A DNA stretch of 9,810 bases from Candidatus Adiutrix sp. (GTDB lineage: Bacteria > Desulfobacterota > Desulfarculia > Adiutricales > Adiutricaceae): contig JAITBV010000123.1 of the NCBI GenBank assembly GCA_031283395.1, forward strand, positions 1 to 9,810. The letters run 5' to 3'. The translations under genes were made by a program, and so were the position numbers. Below, piece after piece: positions 1 to 6,910 of this stretch; the first letter of the stretch is position 1; each line of letters begins with the position of its first letter. Below the pieces are notes generated by a model. It saw nothing but the letters and a program-made list of their open reading frames with translations, was not told the DNA's origin and made no database searches.

Positions 1-834
1 GAAGGCGTATATGGATTGAGCCTCGTCGCCCACGGCCGTGACCCTTTGGTGGTCCCGGCCCAAAAGGTGGGTCAGGCGGGCTTGGACCGGGTTGGTGTCC
101 TGGTATTCATCCACCAGGATATGGTCGTAGCGGCCGGCCAGGCGGCGGCGTAGGTCTTCGTGTTCCCGCAGAACGGTCTCCAGGCCGGTCAGGAGGTCGT
201 CGAAATCCATCAGGGCGTTTTTGAGTTTCTGGGCCCGGTATTCCAAGGCGATTTTTTCCAGAAAAGGCGTATATTCCAGGAAGTGGGCGAAATTTTCAGC
301 CACGACTTCGGCCAGGGGGCGGTCTTTGTTGGCGGCCTGGCTTATCAGGTTCAAAAGGGCCCCTTTCTGGGGGAAGCGCTTGTATTTTTTTATTTCGGGC
401 ATTTCCCCGCGGATACGGGCCAGAAGAGCTTCGGCATCGTCCTGGTCCATGATGGTGAAGCCGTCCTGGTAGCCCAGAAGATGGGCCGTCGGCCGGAGCA
501 GGGAGTTGGCCAGGGCGTGAAAGGTGCCCCCGGAGACCTGGCCGGCCCGCCGTCCGGCCAGGGCCATGGCCCGGTCCAGCATTTCCCGGGCCGCTTTGCG
601 GGTGAAGGTCAAAAGGAGGATGGCCGGCGGCGGGACGCCCCGGTCCACCAGGTGGGCCACCCGGTGGACCAGGGTGCGGGTCTTGCCGCTGCCGGCCCCG
701 GCCACGATGAGCAGGGGGCCGCCCTGGTAGGTGGCCGCGGCCAGTTGGGAGGGGTTGAGAAGGGCGTCGAGGTCCGGCCGCTTCGGCTCTTCGGTCAGCG
801 GGGCGGCCGCCGGGTAATCGAAGAGGCCGTTCAT
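1..834 (-). CDS. UvrD/PcrA/Rep-type superfamily 1 DNA helicase, N-terminal 278 residues (cut by window edge)
   Basis: An ATP-dependent 3'-5' DNA helicase of superfamily 1, the family used in nucleotide excision repair and replication restart. The visible N-terminal part shows the ordered helicase motifs: Q-like NPSQ at residues 27-30, Walker A AGAGSGKT at 45-52, motif Ia TFTRKAA at 76-82, GGTFHAL at 102-108, Walker B VDEYQDTN at 241-248, and motif III GDEAQSIYAF at 269-278, exactly where the window ends. Motifs IV-VI and the C-terminus lie beyond base 1, so UvrD, PcrA and Rep cannot be separated. The ATG at 834 overlaps the cobA-hemD stop in an ATGA junction, which argues for translational coupling. 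A helicase at the end of a tetrapyrrole operon is odd, and no functional link is evident. The family call is very secure; the exact subfamily is not. Confidence 0.95.
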   Translation of the reverse strand, partial: MNGLFDYPAAAPLTEEPKRPDLDALLNPSQLAAATYQGGPLLIVAGAGSGKTRTLVHRVAHLVDRGVPPPAILLLTFTRKAAREMLDRAMALAGRRAGQVSGGTFHALANSLLRPTAHLLGYQDGFTIMDQDDAEALLARIRGEMPEIKKYKRFPQKGALLNLISQAANKDRPLAEVVAENFAHFLEYTPFLEKIALEYRAQKLKNALMDFDDLLTGLETVLREHEDLRRRLAGRYDHILVDEYQDTNPVQARLTHLLGRDHQRVTAVGDEAQSIYAF

Positions 835-2303
835 GGCCGTCTGAGATAGCGGGTCACGGCTTCGACCAGGCCGGGTATGGTGGCGGTCTCGGCCTCGACC
901 TCCACCGGGAAGCCCAGGCGCCGGGCGGTCCTGGTGGTGACCGGGCCGATGGAGGCGGCCGGGAAAAGGGCTCGTTCAGCCTCGGGCATCCGGGCGGCCA
1001 GCCCTTCGGCGGTGGAGGAACTGGTGAAGGTCGTCAGGTCCGGCCGGTCCGGCAGGGGCTCGGCCCAGTCCGGGTGGAAGGTGCGATAGAGGGGCAGGTC
1101 CTTCACCTCCCGGGCTCCGGCCCGGGCCAGACCTTCGGGCAGGATGTCCCGGCCGGTCCTGGCCCTGGCCAGAAGCACCCGGCGTCCGGCCAGGCCGGCG
1201 GCGGTGAGGGCGGCCAGAAGCCCTTCGGCCACATGCTCGGCCGGCAACAGGTCGGCCCGTAGGCCGAAGGGGACCAGGGCTTCGGCCGTCCCCGGGCCGA
1301 TGACCGCGATCTTCATGGATCCCAGGGCCCGGACATCCCGGCCGGAGTCCATCAGGCCGCGCAGAAAGATTTCCGCCCCGGTGGGGCTGGTGAAGACCAG
1401 CCAGTCATAGTCGGCCAGATCATGGAATATATCGGTTTCGCCCAGGCTGGCCGTGGCAATGGTGGGTCTTTCCCAGACTTCGGCCCCCAGCTCGGCCAGG
1501 AGGGCGGACAGCCGGCTGGCCCGTTCCCGGCTGCGGGTGACCAGAAGGCGGCGGCCGAAGAGGGGCAGTTTCTCAAACCAGTTCAGTTCCGGTCTCAGCC
1601 TGACCACTTCTCCCACCACCAGGAGGGCCGGGGCCGAAAGGCCGGCTTCCCTGGCCCGGGACGGCAGGTCCGCCAGGTCGGCCGTGACCGTGCGCTGCCT
1701 GGGGGTGGTGCCCCACTGGATCAGGGCGGCCGGGGTGTCCGGGGCCCGCCCGGCCCGGATCAGGGCCTGGCAGGAGAGGTCCAGGCCGGCCACGCCCATG
1801 ACCATGACCAGGGTGCCCATTTTGGCCAGGGCCGCCCAATCATGGGCCGAGCCGGCCTTGTCCGGGCGTTCGTGTCCGGTGATGAGCGCGGCTTGGGAGC
1901 TTAAGTCCCGGTGGGTCAAGGGGATGCCGGCATAGGCGGCAGCGGCGATGGTGGAGCTGATGCCCGGCACGACCTGGAAATCAAGTCCGGCCCTGGTCAG
2001 TTCCCGGGCTTCCTCCCCTCCCCGGCCGAAAATATAGGGGTCTCCGCCCTTGAGGCGTACCACCCGGTCGCCGGATTGGGCTTCGCGGACCAGAAGGAGG
2101 TTGATTTCCTCCTGGGGCAGGGCGTGGCAGCCGGCTTTTTTGCCCACATAGAACAGACGGCAGCCCGCCGGAGCCAGTTTCAGTATTTCCGGGGCGGCCA
2201 GGTAGTCGTAGATCAGCACATCGGCCGTTTTAATGAGTTCCGCGGCCTTTACGGTCAACAGGCCCGGGTCGCCTGGACCGGCCCCCACCAGGTAAGCGGT
2301 CAT
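831..2303 (-). CDS. cobA-hemD: Fused uroporphyrinogen-III C-methyltransferase / uroporphyrinogen-III synthase (CobA-HemD)
   Basis: A 490-residue bifunctional cytosolic enzyme. The N-terminal half (about 1-240) is the SAM-dependent methylase that turns uroporphyrinogen III into precorrin-2: VGAGPGDPGLLT at 6-17, RLKGGDPYIFGRGGEE at 83-98, VPGISS at 112-117. The C-terminal half (about 250-490) is uroporphyrinogen-III synthase, which cyclises hydroxymethylbilane: RRLLVTRSRE near 251-260, then FTSPTGAE, FTSSSTAEGL and IGPVTTRTA. Such fusions are common in anaerobic bacteria. The product feeds siroheme, cobalamin and siroheme-dependent heme synthesis. The frame stays open for 76 codons upstream inside hemC, but that stretch is Arg/Pro/Gly-rich shadow sequence; the ATG at 2303 starts exactly at the methylase fold and forms an ATGA overlap with the hemC stop. 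The stop likewise overlaps the helicase start. Confidence 0.96.
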   Translation of the reverse strand: MTAYLVGAGPGDPGLLTVKAAELIKTADVLIYDYLAAPEILKLAPAGCRLFYVGKKAGCHALPQEEINLLLVREAQSGDRVVRLKGGDPYIFGRGGEEARELTRAGLDFQVVPGISSTIAAAAYAGIPLTHRDLSSQAALITGHERPDKAGSAHDWAALAKMGTLVMVMGVAGLDLSCQALIRAGRAPDTPAALIQWGTTPRQRTVTADLADLPSRAREAGLSAPALLVVGEVVRLRPELNWFEKLPLFGRRLLVTRSRERASRLSALLAELGAEVWERPTIATASLGETDIFHDLADYDWLVFTSPTGAEIFLRGLMDSGRDVRALGSMKIAVIGPGTAEALVPFGLRADLLPAEHVAEGLLAALTAAGLAGRRVLLARARTGRDILPEGLARAGAREVKDLPLYRTFHPDWAEPLPDRPDLTTFTSSSTAEGLAARMPEAERALFPAASIGPVTTRTARRLGFPVEVEAETATIPGLVEAVTRYLRRP

Positions 2304-3235
2304 GGTCCGCACACTTCGCGCATTATATCCGCGCCTCCATCGGCCGCCAGCTCGGCGGCCAGGTCTTGACCCAGGGCCCCGGCCTCGGCCTGGGTGGCGC
2401 TTGCCGGGCCGGTTTTCCGTCCTTTGATGACTCTTCGGCCGTCTGGGTCGGCGATGAGGGCCCTGAGGCCGAGACGGCCGTTTTCGATTTCCGCCAGGGC
2501 GGCGGCCGGCAGTTGGCAGCCGCCGCCCCAATAAGCCAGAAAGCCGCGTTCCGCGGCCAGGGCCAGTCCCGTCGGCTCATGATGGATAAGGCGCAGGAGT
2601 TCGGCCATCCGAGCGTCGTCCTGGCGGATCTCCAGGGCCAGGACGCCCTGGCCCACAGCCGGCAGCATCTCTTCCGGGGCCAAGGTGACGGCCTGGGGCG
2701 GGGTCAGGCCCAGCCGCTGCAGCCCGGCCGCGGCCAACAGGACGGCCTCAACTTCCGCCCCTATTTTTTTCAGGCGGGTTTCCAGGTTGCCCCGGATGGG
2801 CCTGATTTCCAGATCCGGCCGCCGGGCCAGGAGTTGGGCCTGACGCCTGAGGCCGGAGGTGCCAATACGGGCCCCGGCCGGCAGACCTTCCAGGCCGCCG
2901 GGAGCTGAGGAGATCAGGACATCGCGGAAGTCCGCCCGGGCCGGGGTGGCCCCCAGGCTGAGGCCTTCGGGCAGTTTGGCCGGCAGGTCTTTGGCGCTGT
3001 GGACAGCCATATCTATGTCGCCGGCCAGGAGGGCCTCCTCGATTTCCTTGACGAACAGGCCTTTGCCGCCGATTTTGGCCAGGGGCGTGTCCAGGATCCT
3101 GTCGCCTGTGGTTTTGATGGGCACTATTTCCACGTTCAGCCCGGGGTGGGCGGCTTGGAGGGCCTGAGCCGCCCGGGCGGTCTGGGCCAGGGACAGGGGG
3201 CTGCCCCGGGCGCCGATTTTAAGGATCTCAGTCAT
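2300..3235 (-). CDS. hemC: Hydroxymethylbilane synthase (porphobilinogen deaminase)
   Basis: Condenses four porphobilinogens into hydroxymethylbilane in the cytosol, the step before the HemD half of the next gene. The 311-residue length is normal for the family. It has the N-terminal IGARGSPLSLAQ at 7-18, the catalytic-Asp motif AVHSAKDLP (Asp83), the GTSGLRRQAQ stretch at 125-134, LPAVGQGVLALE at 191-202, and the dipyrromethane-cofactor cysteine in GGGCQLP (Cys240). All key residues are therefore present. The ATG at 3235 lies 10 bases after the stop of the zinc-ribbon gene, with only a weak AGAAGA Shine-Dalgarno candidate in the gap. Its TGA overlaps the cobA-hemD ATG. No hemA or hemB is visible in this window. 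Confidence 0.97.
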   Translation of the reverse strand: MTEILKIGARGSPLSLAQTARAAQALQAAHPGLNVEIVPIKTTGDRILDTPLAKIGGKGLFVKEIEEALLAGDIDMAVHSAKDLPAKLPEGLSLGATPARADFRDVLISSAPGGLEGLPAGARIGTSGLRRQAQLLARRPDLEIRPIRGNLETRLKKIGAEVEAVLLAAAGLQRLGLTPPQAVTLAPEEMLPAVGQGVLALEIRQDDARMAELLRLIHHEPTGLALAAERGFLAYWGGGCQLPAAALAEIENGRLGLRALIADPDGRRVIKGRKTGPASATQAEAGALGQDLAAELAADGGADIMREVCGP

Positions 3236-3245
3236 GCGGGGTCTT

Positions 3246-3479
3246 CTAATGTCCGCAGGTGGCGCAGGCCGAGCCGCCCGCGCAGCCGGCGCAACTGTCG
3301 CCGGCCGACGAAGAAACGGTCGTCCCGTCGGTGCCCTTGGAGATGAAGCTGGAAGCGCTCATGAGCTTCCGGCACTTGCGGCCTCCGCAGTGGGGGCAGA
3401 CCACTTTGGGCTTGAGGCCTCGGACCAACTCTTCAAAGTCGCGGCCGCACTTTTGGCAGTGGAACTCGTAGATGGGCAT
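3246..3479 (-). CDS. FmdB-family small zinc-ribbon protein
   Basis: A 77-residue protein of the FmdB/CxxC-CxxC family, often annotated as a putative regulatory protein although its molecular role is mostly unproven. It starts with the family signature MPIYEFHC and carries a zinc ribbon with C8-x2-C11 and C28-x2-C31. Residues 43-62 form a Ser/Thr/Gly-rich linker, followed by a second set of cysteines near the C-terminus (C63-x2-C66 and C72-x2-C75, then a final His77). A Gly/Ser/Cys-rich tail is, as I recall, common in anaerobic members; whether it binds metal is unknown. The ATG at 3479 has a GGAG Shine-Dalgarno 8 bases away. It sits between the LUD gene and hemC in the same operon. Confidence 0.9.
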   Translation of the reverse strand: MPIYEFHCQKCGRDFEELVRGLKPKVVCPHCGGRKCRKLMSASSFISKGTDGTTVSSSAGDSCAGCAGGSACATCGH

Positions 3480-3499
3480 TTTGTTGGCTCCCGAAGGCG

Positions 3500-4153
3500 T
3501 CAGTAACCCAGGTCTTCGCCCGTCAGCACCACTTTGATCCGCCCTTCCGGCCGGGAGCGGTCAATGACGGTGAAATAGCAGCATATGCTGGAAGCGGTCT
3601 GGCAGTCGTGACAGCGGCCGCTTTTGACGCAGGGGTTAGAAAGGTTCAGGCGCTTGTTGTTCATCGTCGAGGCCACCTGCCGGGCTCGCCGCCAGGCCTC
3701 TTCCGTGGTCGAAGCCGCCTTGTTCAGGCCGATGGCTAAAATGACCGAATCGGGGCCGAAGATCATCCCGGCCACCCGGTTGCCGATGCCGTCGATATTG
3801 TAAAGGCGCCCCTCCTGGTCAATGGCGTTGGCGCTGGCCAGCATGGCCGCCGCGCTGAAGACCCCGCGCCTGTAGTTATTGGCCTCGGCCGGAGTAAGGC
3901 CGGCGGTCTGGGTGGCGTGGTCCACCAGGTACCGCCCGCTCTGGCGCAGATGGGCGAAGACGCCCAATTGGTTCATGGTCTGGCTGCCCAACAGGGCAAT
4001 GGACCCGGTGGGCGGCAGGAGGGCCAGCACGGCTTCCCTGGCCTCGGCCGCGGTGGGGACGTAGCTGGCCGAAAAACCCCGGCGGGTCATTTTTTCGACC
4101 AGTTCCTCGCCCTGGGCTTTTCGGCGCCAGGCCAGAATTTCAGCATCGTTCAT
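3500..4153 (-). CDS. LUD-domain protein (DUF162/YkgG family)
   Basis: A 217-residue LUD-domain protein, related to the LutC/YkgG lactate-utilisation subunits. Single-domain stand-alone members like this one have no settled function. Visible family features are GSQTMNQLGV at 56-65, SANAIDQEGRLYNIDGIGNR around 107-126, FGPDSVILAIGLNK at 132-145, and a C-terminal cysteine cluster C175-x5-C181-x2-C184-x6-C191, which could bind a metal or Fe-S cluster (inference). LutA and LutB partners are absent nearby, so a role in lactate oxidation is not supported by context. The ATG at 4153 has a good AAGGAG Shine-Dalgarno 7 bases upstream (4161-4166). It lies 17 bases after the preceding gene and 20 before the zinc-ribbon gene. 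Confidence 0.9.
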   Translation of the reverse strand: MNDAEILAWRRKAQGEELVEKMTRRGFSASYVPTAAEAREAVLALLPPTGSIALLGSQTMNQLGVFAHLRQSGRYLVDHATQTAGLTPAEANNYRRGVFSAAAMLASANAIDQEGRLYNIDGIGNRVAGMIFGPDSVILAIGLNKAASTTEEAWRRARQVASTMNNKRLNLSNPCVKSGRCHDCQTASSICCYFTVIDRSRPEGRIKVVLTGEDLGY

Positions 4154-4170
4154 GGGGACACTCCTTGTCG

Positions 4171-5112
4171 CTATAGTTGTTCCAGAACCAGGGCCATCAA
4201 CAGTGGAAACATGATCTCATGGTGGCCTATGAAATTAAAACCCCGTCCGCCGTCCTGGGTGGGCCGCTCCACCACGTTCACCGAAGGGCGGTAGTGGCGG
4301 ATGAAATCCAGGTTGATGGTGGTCAGGCCGCACACCTCGCGCCCCAGGTTGCGGACCAGGGTCAGGGCTTTCAGAAACACTTCCGGGATGATGACGGCCG
4401 AGCCGAGATTCAGGAAGACTCCGCCCTCCAGATCGGCCACAAGGCGGCAGAAAAGACGAAAGTCGTTGAAACTGGCCGCGCCCAACGTCGCCCCATCGGC
4501 TTCGGGGTGGATGTTGTAGACATCGGTGCCGATGGCCGTATGAATGGTCATGGGCCGATCCAGGCGGGCGGCGGCGGCAATAAGGCTCAGGTCCAGGTGG
4601 GGCGGGGCGGCTTCCAGGAGGGCCAAGCCCAAGGCCCGGCCCAACCCCAGGCCGGCCTCGGCGGCGGCCCGGGCGGCCCGGTTGATAAGTTCCCCGGTCT
4701 GGGCCGTGACCCCGAAACGTCCATCCCCCAGGGTCGCGGCCACATCCTCGCTGGTGGCCCCGGCCAGGGCCGCCTCGGCATCGTGGACCATGACCGAACC
4801 GTTGGCGGCCAGGCCGCTGATCAAGCCCCTTTCCAAAAGGTCTATGATGACCGGTCCCAGGCCCACCTTGACCACATGGCCACCCAAGCCCAGGATGACC
4901 GGGCGGTTCGCCTTCCGGGCGGCCGCGATGCGCCCGGCCGCCTCTCTTAGGTCGGCTCCGGCCAGGATGTTCGGCAACCCGGAGGCGAATTCGGCCAGGG
5001 TAAGATGCGGCCTAACCGGGCGGGAGAAATCGGCCGCCCGGACCTTGGAGGGCCGACTGCCCAGGTCGGTGGTGGTCACCGCCTTGAAATCCAGTTCGGG
5101 CCAGGATCGCAT
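4171..5112 (-). CDS. Conserved protein of unknown function beside gmhA; possibly distantly deoxyhypusine-synthase-like
   Basis: I do not recognise a characterised enzyme. The 313-residue protein is soluble-looking, with no signal peptide or membrane segment. Ordered, conserved-looking blocks are: GLGGHVVKVGLGP at 75-87, glycine-rich and possibly nucleotide-binding; NGSVMVHDAE at 104-113; GATSEDVA at 118-125 and DGRFG at 130-134; HTAIGTDV at 191-198 and HPEADGATLGAASFNDF at 202-218; LNLGSAVIIPEVFLKAL at 234-250; HYRPSVNVVERPT at 273-285; GHHEIMFP at 296-303. The ADGATLGAASFNDF block and the overall layout faintly recall deoxyhypusine synthase, but the active-site lysine motif (WGKI type) of that enzyme is not seen, so that activity is not claimed. 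The gene starts 6 bases after the gmhA stop, without a clear Shine-Dalgarno, so it is probably coupled to gmhA. A role in heptose or envelope metabolism is only a guess by neighbourhood. Confidence 0.8.
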   Translation of the reverse strand: MRSWPELDFKAVTTTDLGSRPSKVRAADFSRPVRPHLTLAEFASGLPNILAGADLREAAGRIAAARKANRPVILGLGGHVVKVGLGPVIIDLLERGLISGLAANGSVMVHDAEAALAGATSEDVAATLGDGRFGVTAQTGELINRAARAAAEAGLGLGRALGLALLEAAPPHLDLSLIAAAARLDRPMTIHTAIGTDVYNIHPEADGATLGAASFNDFRLFCRLVADLEGGVFLNLGSAVIIPEVFLKALTLVRNLGREVCGLTTINLDFIRHYRPSVNVVERPTQDGGRGFNFIGHHEIMFPLLMALVLEQL

Positions 5113-5118
5113 GGAGCT

Positions 5119-5703
5119 TTAATCCAGTTCCCCGGGGGCGTCGAAGAGCCAGCGCTCGACCAGGTGGCATAAGGTGTGGCCGTAAAACAGGTGCATTTCC
5201 TGGATCCGGGGGGTCGCGGCGGCCTGGACGGGGAGGGCCAGGTCAACTTCCAGGTCCTCCGGCACGGCCGGTCCGCACATCAGAAGAGTCCGGCCTCCGG
5301 CCTCCCGGGCCGCGGCCAGGGCGGCCAGGATGTTGGGCGAGCGACCGCTGGTGGTCAGGGCCCACAAAATATCGCCGGGCTTCATCAGGGCCTGGATCTG
5401 GCGGGCGAAGATGCGGTCAAAGCCGTAGTCATTGCCCACCGCGGTCATTATGGCCGGGTCGGCGTTCAGGGCCACGGCTGGCAGCCCCGGCCTTTCCAGG
5501 AGGAAACGGCCCACCAGTTCTCCGGCCAGATGCAGGGCCTGAGAGGCACTGCCGCCGTTGCCGCAGAGGAAGATGACCCGGCCCTCGGTCAGAGCCCGGG
5601 CCAGAAAGCGGGCGGCCTGGACCAGAAGCTCGACCGGAGCCCGTTCCAGGGCCTTTAAACCCTCGGCCTGGGCTTGGCGGACCAGTTCCAGGGACGGTTT
5701 CAT
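5119..5703 (-). CDS. gmhA: Phosphoheptose isomerase (sedoheptulose 7-phosphate isomerase)
   Basis: Converts sedoheptulose 7-phosphate to D-glycero-D-manno-heptose 7-phosphate, the first step of ADP-heptose synthesis for lipopolysaccharide core or other surface glycans. The 194-residue SIS-domain protein has the phosphate-binding loop GNGGSAS at 48-54 and the second loop TTSGRSPN at 117-124. The residues expected for zinc binding and catalysis are conserved with correct spacing: H58 and E62 (HLAGE), and Q168 and H176 in the RIQEMHLFYGH segment. It also has VGRFLLERPGLPAVALN and VGNDYGFD, typical of GmhA rather than other SIS isomerases. The ATG at 5703 has a very strong AAGGAGG Shine-Dalgarno (5710-5716, 6-base spacing). 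It is the first gene of the operon, behind a candidate promoter. The other ADP-heptose genes are not in the window. Confidence 0.95.
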   Translation of the reverse strand: MKPSLELVRQAQAEGLKALERAPVELLVQAARFLARALTEGRVIFLCGNGGSASQALHLAGELVGRFLLERPGLPAVALNADPAIMTAVGNDYGFDRIFARQIQALMKPGDILWALTTSGRSPNILAALAAAREAGGRTLLMCGPAVPEDLEVDLALPVQAAATPRIQEMHLFYGHTLCHLVERWLFDAPGELD

Positions 5704-5709
5704 GAACGT

Positions 5710-5716
5710 CCTCCTT
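5710..5716 (-). promoter_or_regulatory. Strong Shine-Dalgarno of gmhA
   Basis: The minus strand reads AAGGAGG, 6 bases before the gmhA ATG. It is the best ribosome-binding site in the window and fixes the gmhA start. Confidence 0.85.
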
Positions 5717-5724
5717 GTTAATCC

Positions 5725-5738
5725 CCGCTATATAGCGG
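5725..5738. repeat. Perfect 14-base palindrome CCGCTATATAGCGG in the gmhA leader
   Basis: The sequence equals its own reverse complement. It lies between the candidate -10 box and the gmhA Shine-Dalgarno, roughly at +10 to +25 of the predicted transcript. It could be a dimeric-regulator operator. As RNA it would leave almost no loop, so a protein site is the likelier reading. No regulator is identified. Confidence 0.55.
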
Positions 5739-5755
5739 TGGGGCCAGTTTCGCCC

Positions 5756-5784
5756 ATTATATATGGGTTCACGGCCCTTGACTA
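5756..5784 (-). promoter_or_regulatory. Candidate sigma-70 promoter of the gmhA-hem operon
   Basis: On the minus strand a perfect TATAAT (-10, bases 5761-5756) follows TAGTCA (-35, 5784-5779, four of six consensus bases) with a 17-base spacer. It lies in the only AT-rich spacer ahead of the seven-gene string, between the sfsA stop and the gmhA start. The predicted start of transcription is near 5749, giving a leader of about 45 bases. The -10 box sits inside a near-palindrome (5754-5766). This is pattern matching only. Confidence 0.5.
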
Positions 5785-5822
5785 TATTTTTTTCCATTTA
5801 TCCGAAGGTTCAAGGCGGGGTA

Positions 5823-6584
5823 TCAGAGGGCCAGGGGCAGCCGGGGGCCCAGGGCCACGGTCTTAAGAGTCAGTTCGGCCCGGTAGATCCATATCTCCAC
5901 CCCTTGGTCCAGGGCAACGCGCAGACGTCGACCCCATTCGGGATCAATGTGGTCGGCCGGGCTGAAGCGTTCGGCGTCGCCGCGCTGGACCACTATCAAG
6001 AGAGCTGACCGTTCCCCCTCCCTGGCCCGGGCGGCCAGTTCGTCCAGGTGGCGGGCCCCCCGGGCCGTGACCGCGTCCGGAAAATAGGCCGTGCCGTCTT
6101 CCGCCAGGGTGGAGTTTTTGACTTCCACCAGAACGGCGCGGCCCTTCCGGTCGGTCAGGCGCAGGTCCAGGCGGCTGGTTCCGCTTTTCACCTCGGTCTC
6201 CACCGCGGCCGGGCCGTCCAATTCGGCCAGAAGTCCGGCCCGGGCCGCCTGGGCCGCCAGGCGATTTGGCACCTGGGTATTGATGCCCACCAAGGCGGCG
6301 GGCATCCGGATCATCTCCCAGGTGTACGGTAGGCGCCGGGTGGGCGCGGGGTGGTGGGAGAGCCAGACCGGGCGGCCCGGCTCGGCGCAGCCGGTCATGC
6401 GGCCGGTGTTGGCCGTGTGGGCCGTGATCAGCCGCCCGTCGGCCAGTTCCACTTCGGCCAGAAAGCGCTTGTAACGCCGCCTTAGGATCCCCGGCGTAAG
6501 CGGCCCCCAACTGAGGGCCCCGGCCGGGGTCGCGGCCAGGTAGCCGCCATGAGGTTCTTTATTATCCATAATCAATGCTGTCAT
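5823..6584 (-). CDS. sfsA: SfsA family protein (sugar fermentation stimulation protein A)
   Basis: A 253-residue SfsA protein. Members bind DNA and carry a restriction-endonuclease-like core; the exact cellular role is unsettled, the name coming from maltose-gene effects in E. coli. The N-terminal OB-like part includes PGILRRRYKRFLAEVEL at 31-47 and HTANTGRM at 56-63. The nuclease-like core follows, with RLDLRL at 138-143, VEVKNSTL at 153-160 and FPDAVTARGARHL at 168-180, which gives a PD-(D/E)xK-type arrangement (D140, E154, K156). The N-terminus is some 20 residues longer than in typical members; the ATG at 6584 or the in-frame Met6 are the only candidates, and a weak AAGG lies upstream of the first. 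It is separated from gmhA by 119 bases holding a promoter, so it is probably a separate unit. Confidence 0.95.
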   Translation of the reverse strand: MTALIMDNKEPHGGYLAATPAGALSWGPLTPGILRRRYKRFLAEVELADGRLITAHTANTGRMTGCAEPGRPVWLSHHPAPTRRLPYTWEMIRMPAALVGINTQVPNRLAAQAARAGLLAELDGPAAVETEVKSGTSRLDLRLTDRKGRAVLVEVKNSTLAEDGTAYFPDAVTARGARHLDELAARAREGERSALLIVVQRGDAERFSPADHIDPEWGRRLRVALDQGVEIWIYRAELTLKTVALGPRLPLAL

Positions 6585-6829
6585 GGCGACTTTACCTTAT
6601 TAGAGTCCATAACACAAATCAGTCCAGCGGCGATAAAGGCGAAAAGTCCTTGCTGGAACGACGAAAAAAAGAAGACTTTTGTTATCTTGGTCGGATAGTA
6701 TTGTTTTTACACATATTTAAGGTTTCAACCACATTTCTTTTACTGACATCCGCTAAATTACTAGCCAGGAGGAGACCTTAGGCCAGGAAAGTATTCCCCC
6801 AACCGTATGGAAGTCGACATGGAATGACA

Positions 6830-6878
6830 GAGAGACGACCTCGCCTGCGTCAGCCGCCTGATGAAGGCAGGGTCTCTC
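6830..6878 (+). promoter_or_regulatory. Candidate structured mRNA leader (long bulged hairpin) upstream of the glycosyltransferase
   Basis: Three nested complementary segments can be read directly. GAGAGAC (6830-6836) pairs with GTCTCTC (6872-6878), CCTG (6844-6847) with CAGG (6868-6871), and CGTCAG (6848-6853) with CTGATG (6858-6863, one G-U pair) around a CCGC loop. Bulges are 7 bases on the left and 4 on the right. No U-run follows, so it is not a classical terminator. An A/C-rich linker leads to the Shine-Dalgarno at 6905-6910. TCTCC (6875-6879) could alternatively pair with GGAGA (6907-6911). No known riboswitch class was recognised. Confidence 0.35.
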
Positions 6879-6904
6879 CAAACAAGCCAATCAACACTTC
6901 AGCG

Positions 6905-6910
6905 AAGGAG
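6905..6910 (+). promoter_or_regulatory. Shine-Dalgarno fixing the GTG start of the glycosyltransferase
   Basis: AAGGAG lies 8 bases before the GTG at 6919 and supports a non-ATG start there. It overlaps a small CTTC-AGC-GAAG hairpin (6897-6907), which could lower initiation. Confidence 0.7.

Noticed and set aside
160..849. A 229-codon plus-strand open frame
   Set aside because: It is the antisense shadow of the helicase, which has clear motifs on the minus strand; its translation is Gly/Gln/Phe-rich with no family resemblance. Other long plus-strand frames over 1074-5658 are shadows for the same reason.
2304..2531. Upstream extension of cobA-hemD by 76 codons
   Set aside because: It lies wholly inside hemC in another frame, is Arg/Pro/Gly-rich, and precedes the exact start of the methylase fold at the ATGA junction.
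6599..6626. Possible sfsA promoter (TGGACT, 16 bases, TCTAAT on the minus strand)
   Set aside because: The transcript would start only about 8 bases before the ATG, removing the ribosome-binding site; the boxes are also imperfect.
6575..6781. 68-codon plus-strand open frame in the AT-rich spacer
   Set aside because: It overlaps the sfsA start, has no Shine-Dalgarno and no recognisable domain; its hydrophobic stretch comes from T-rich sequence.
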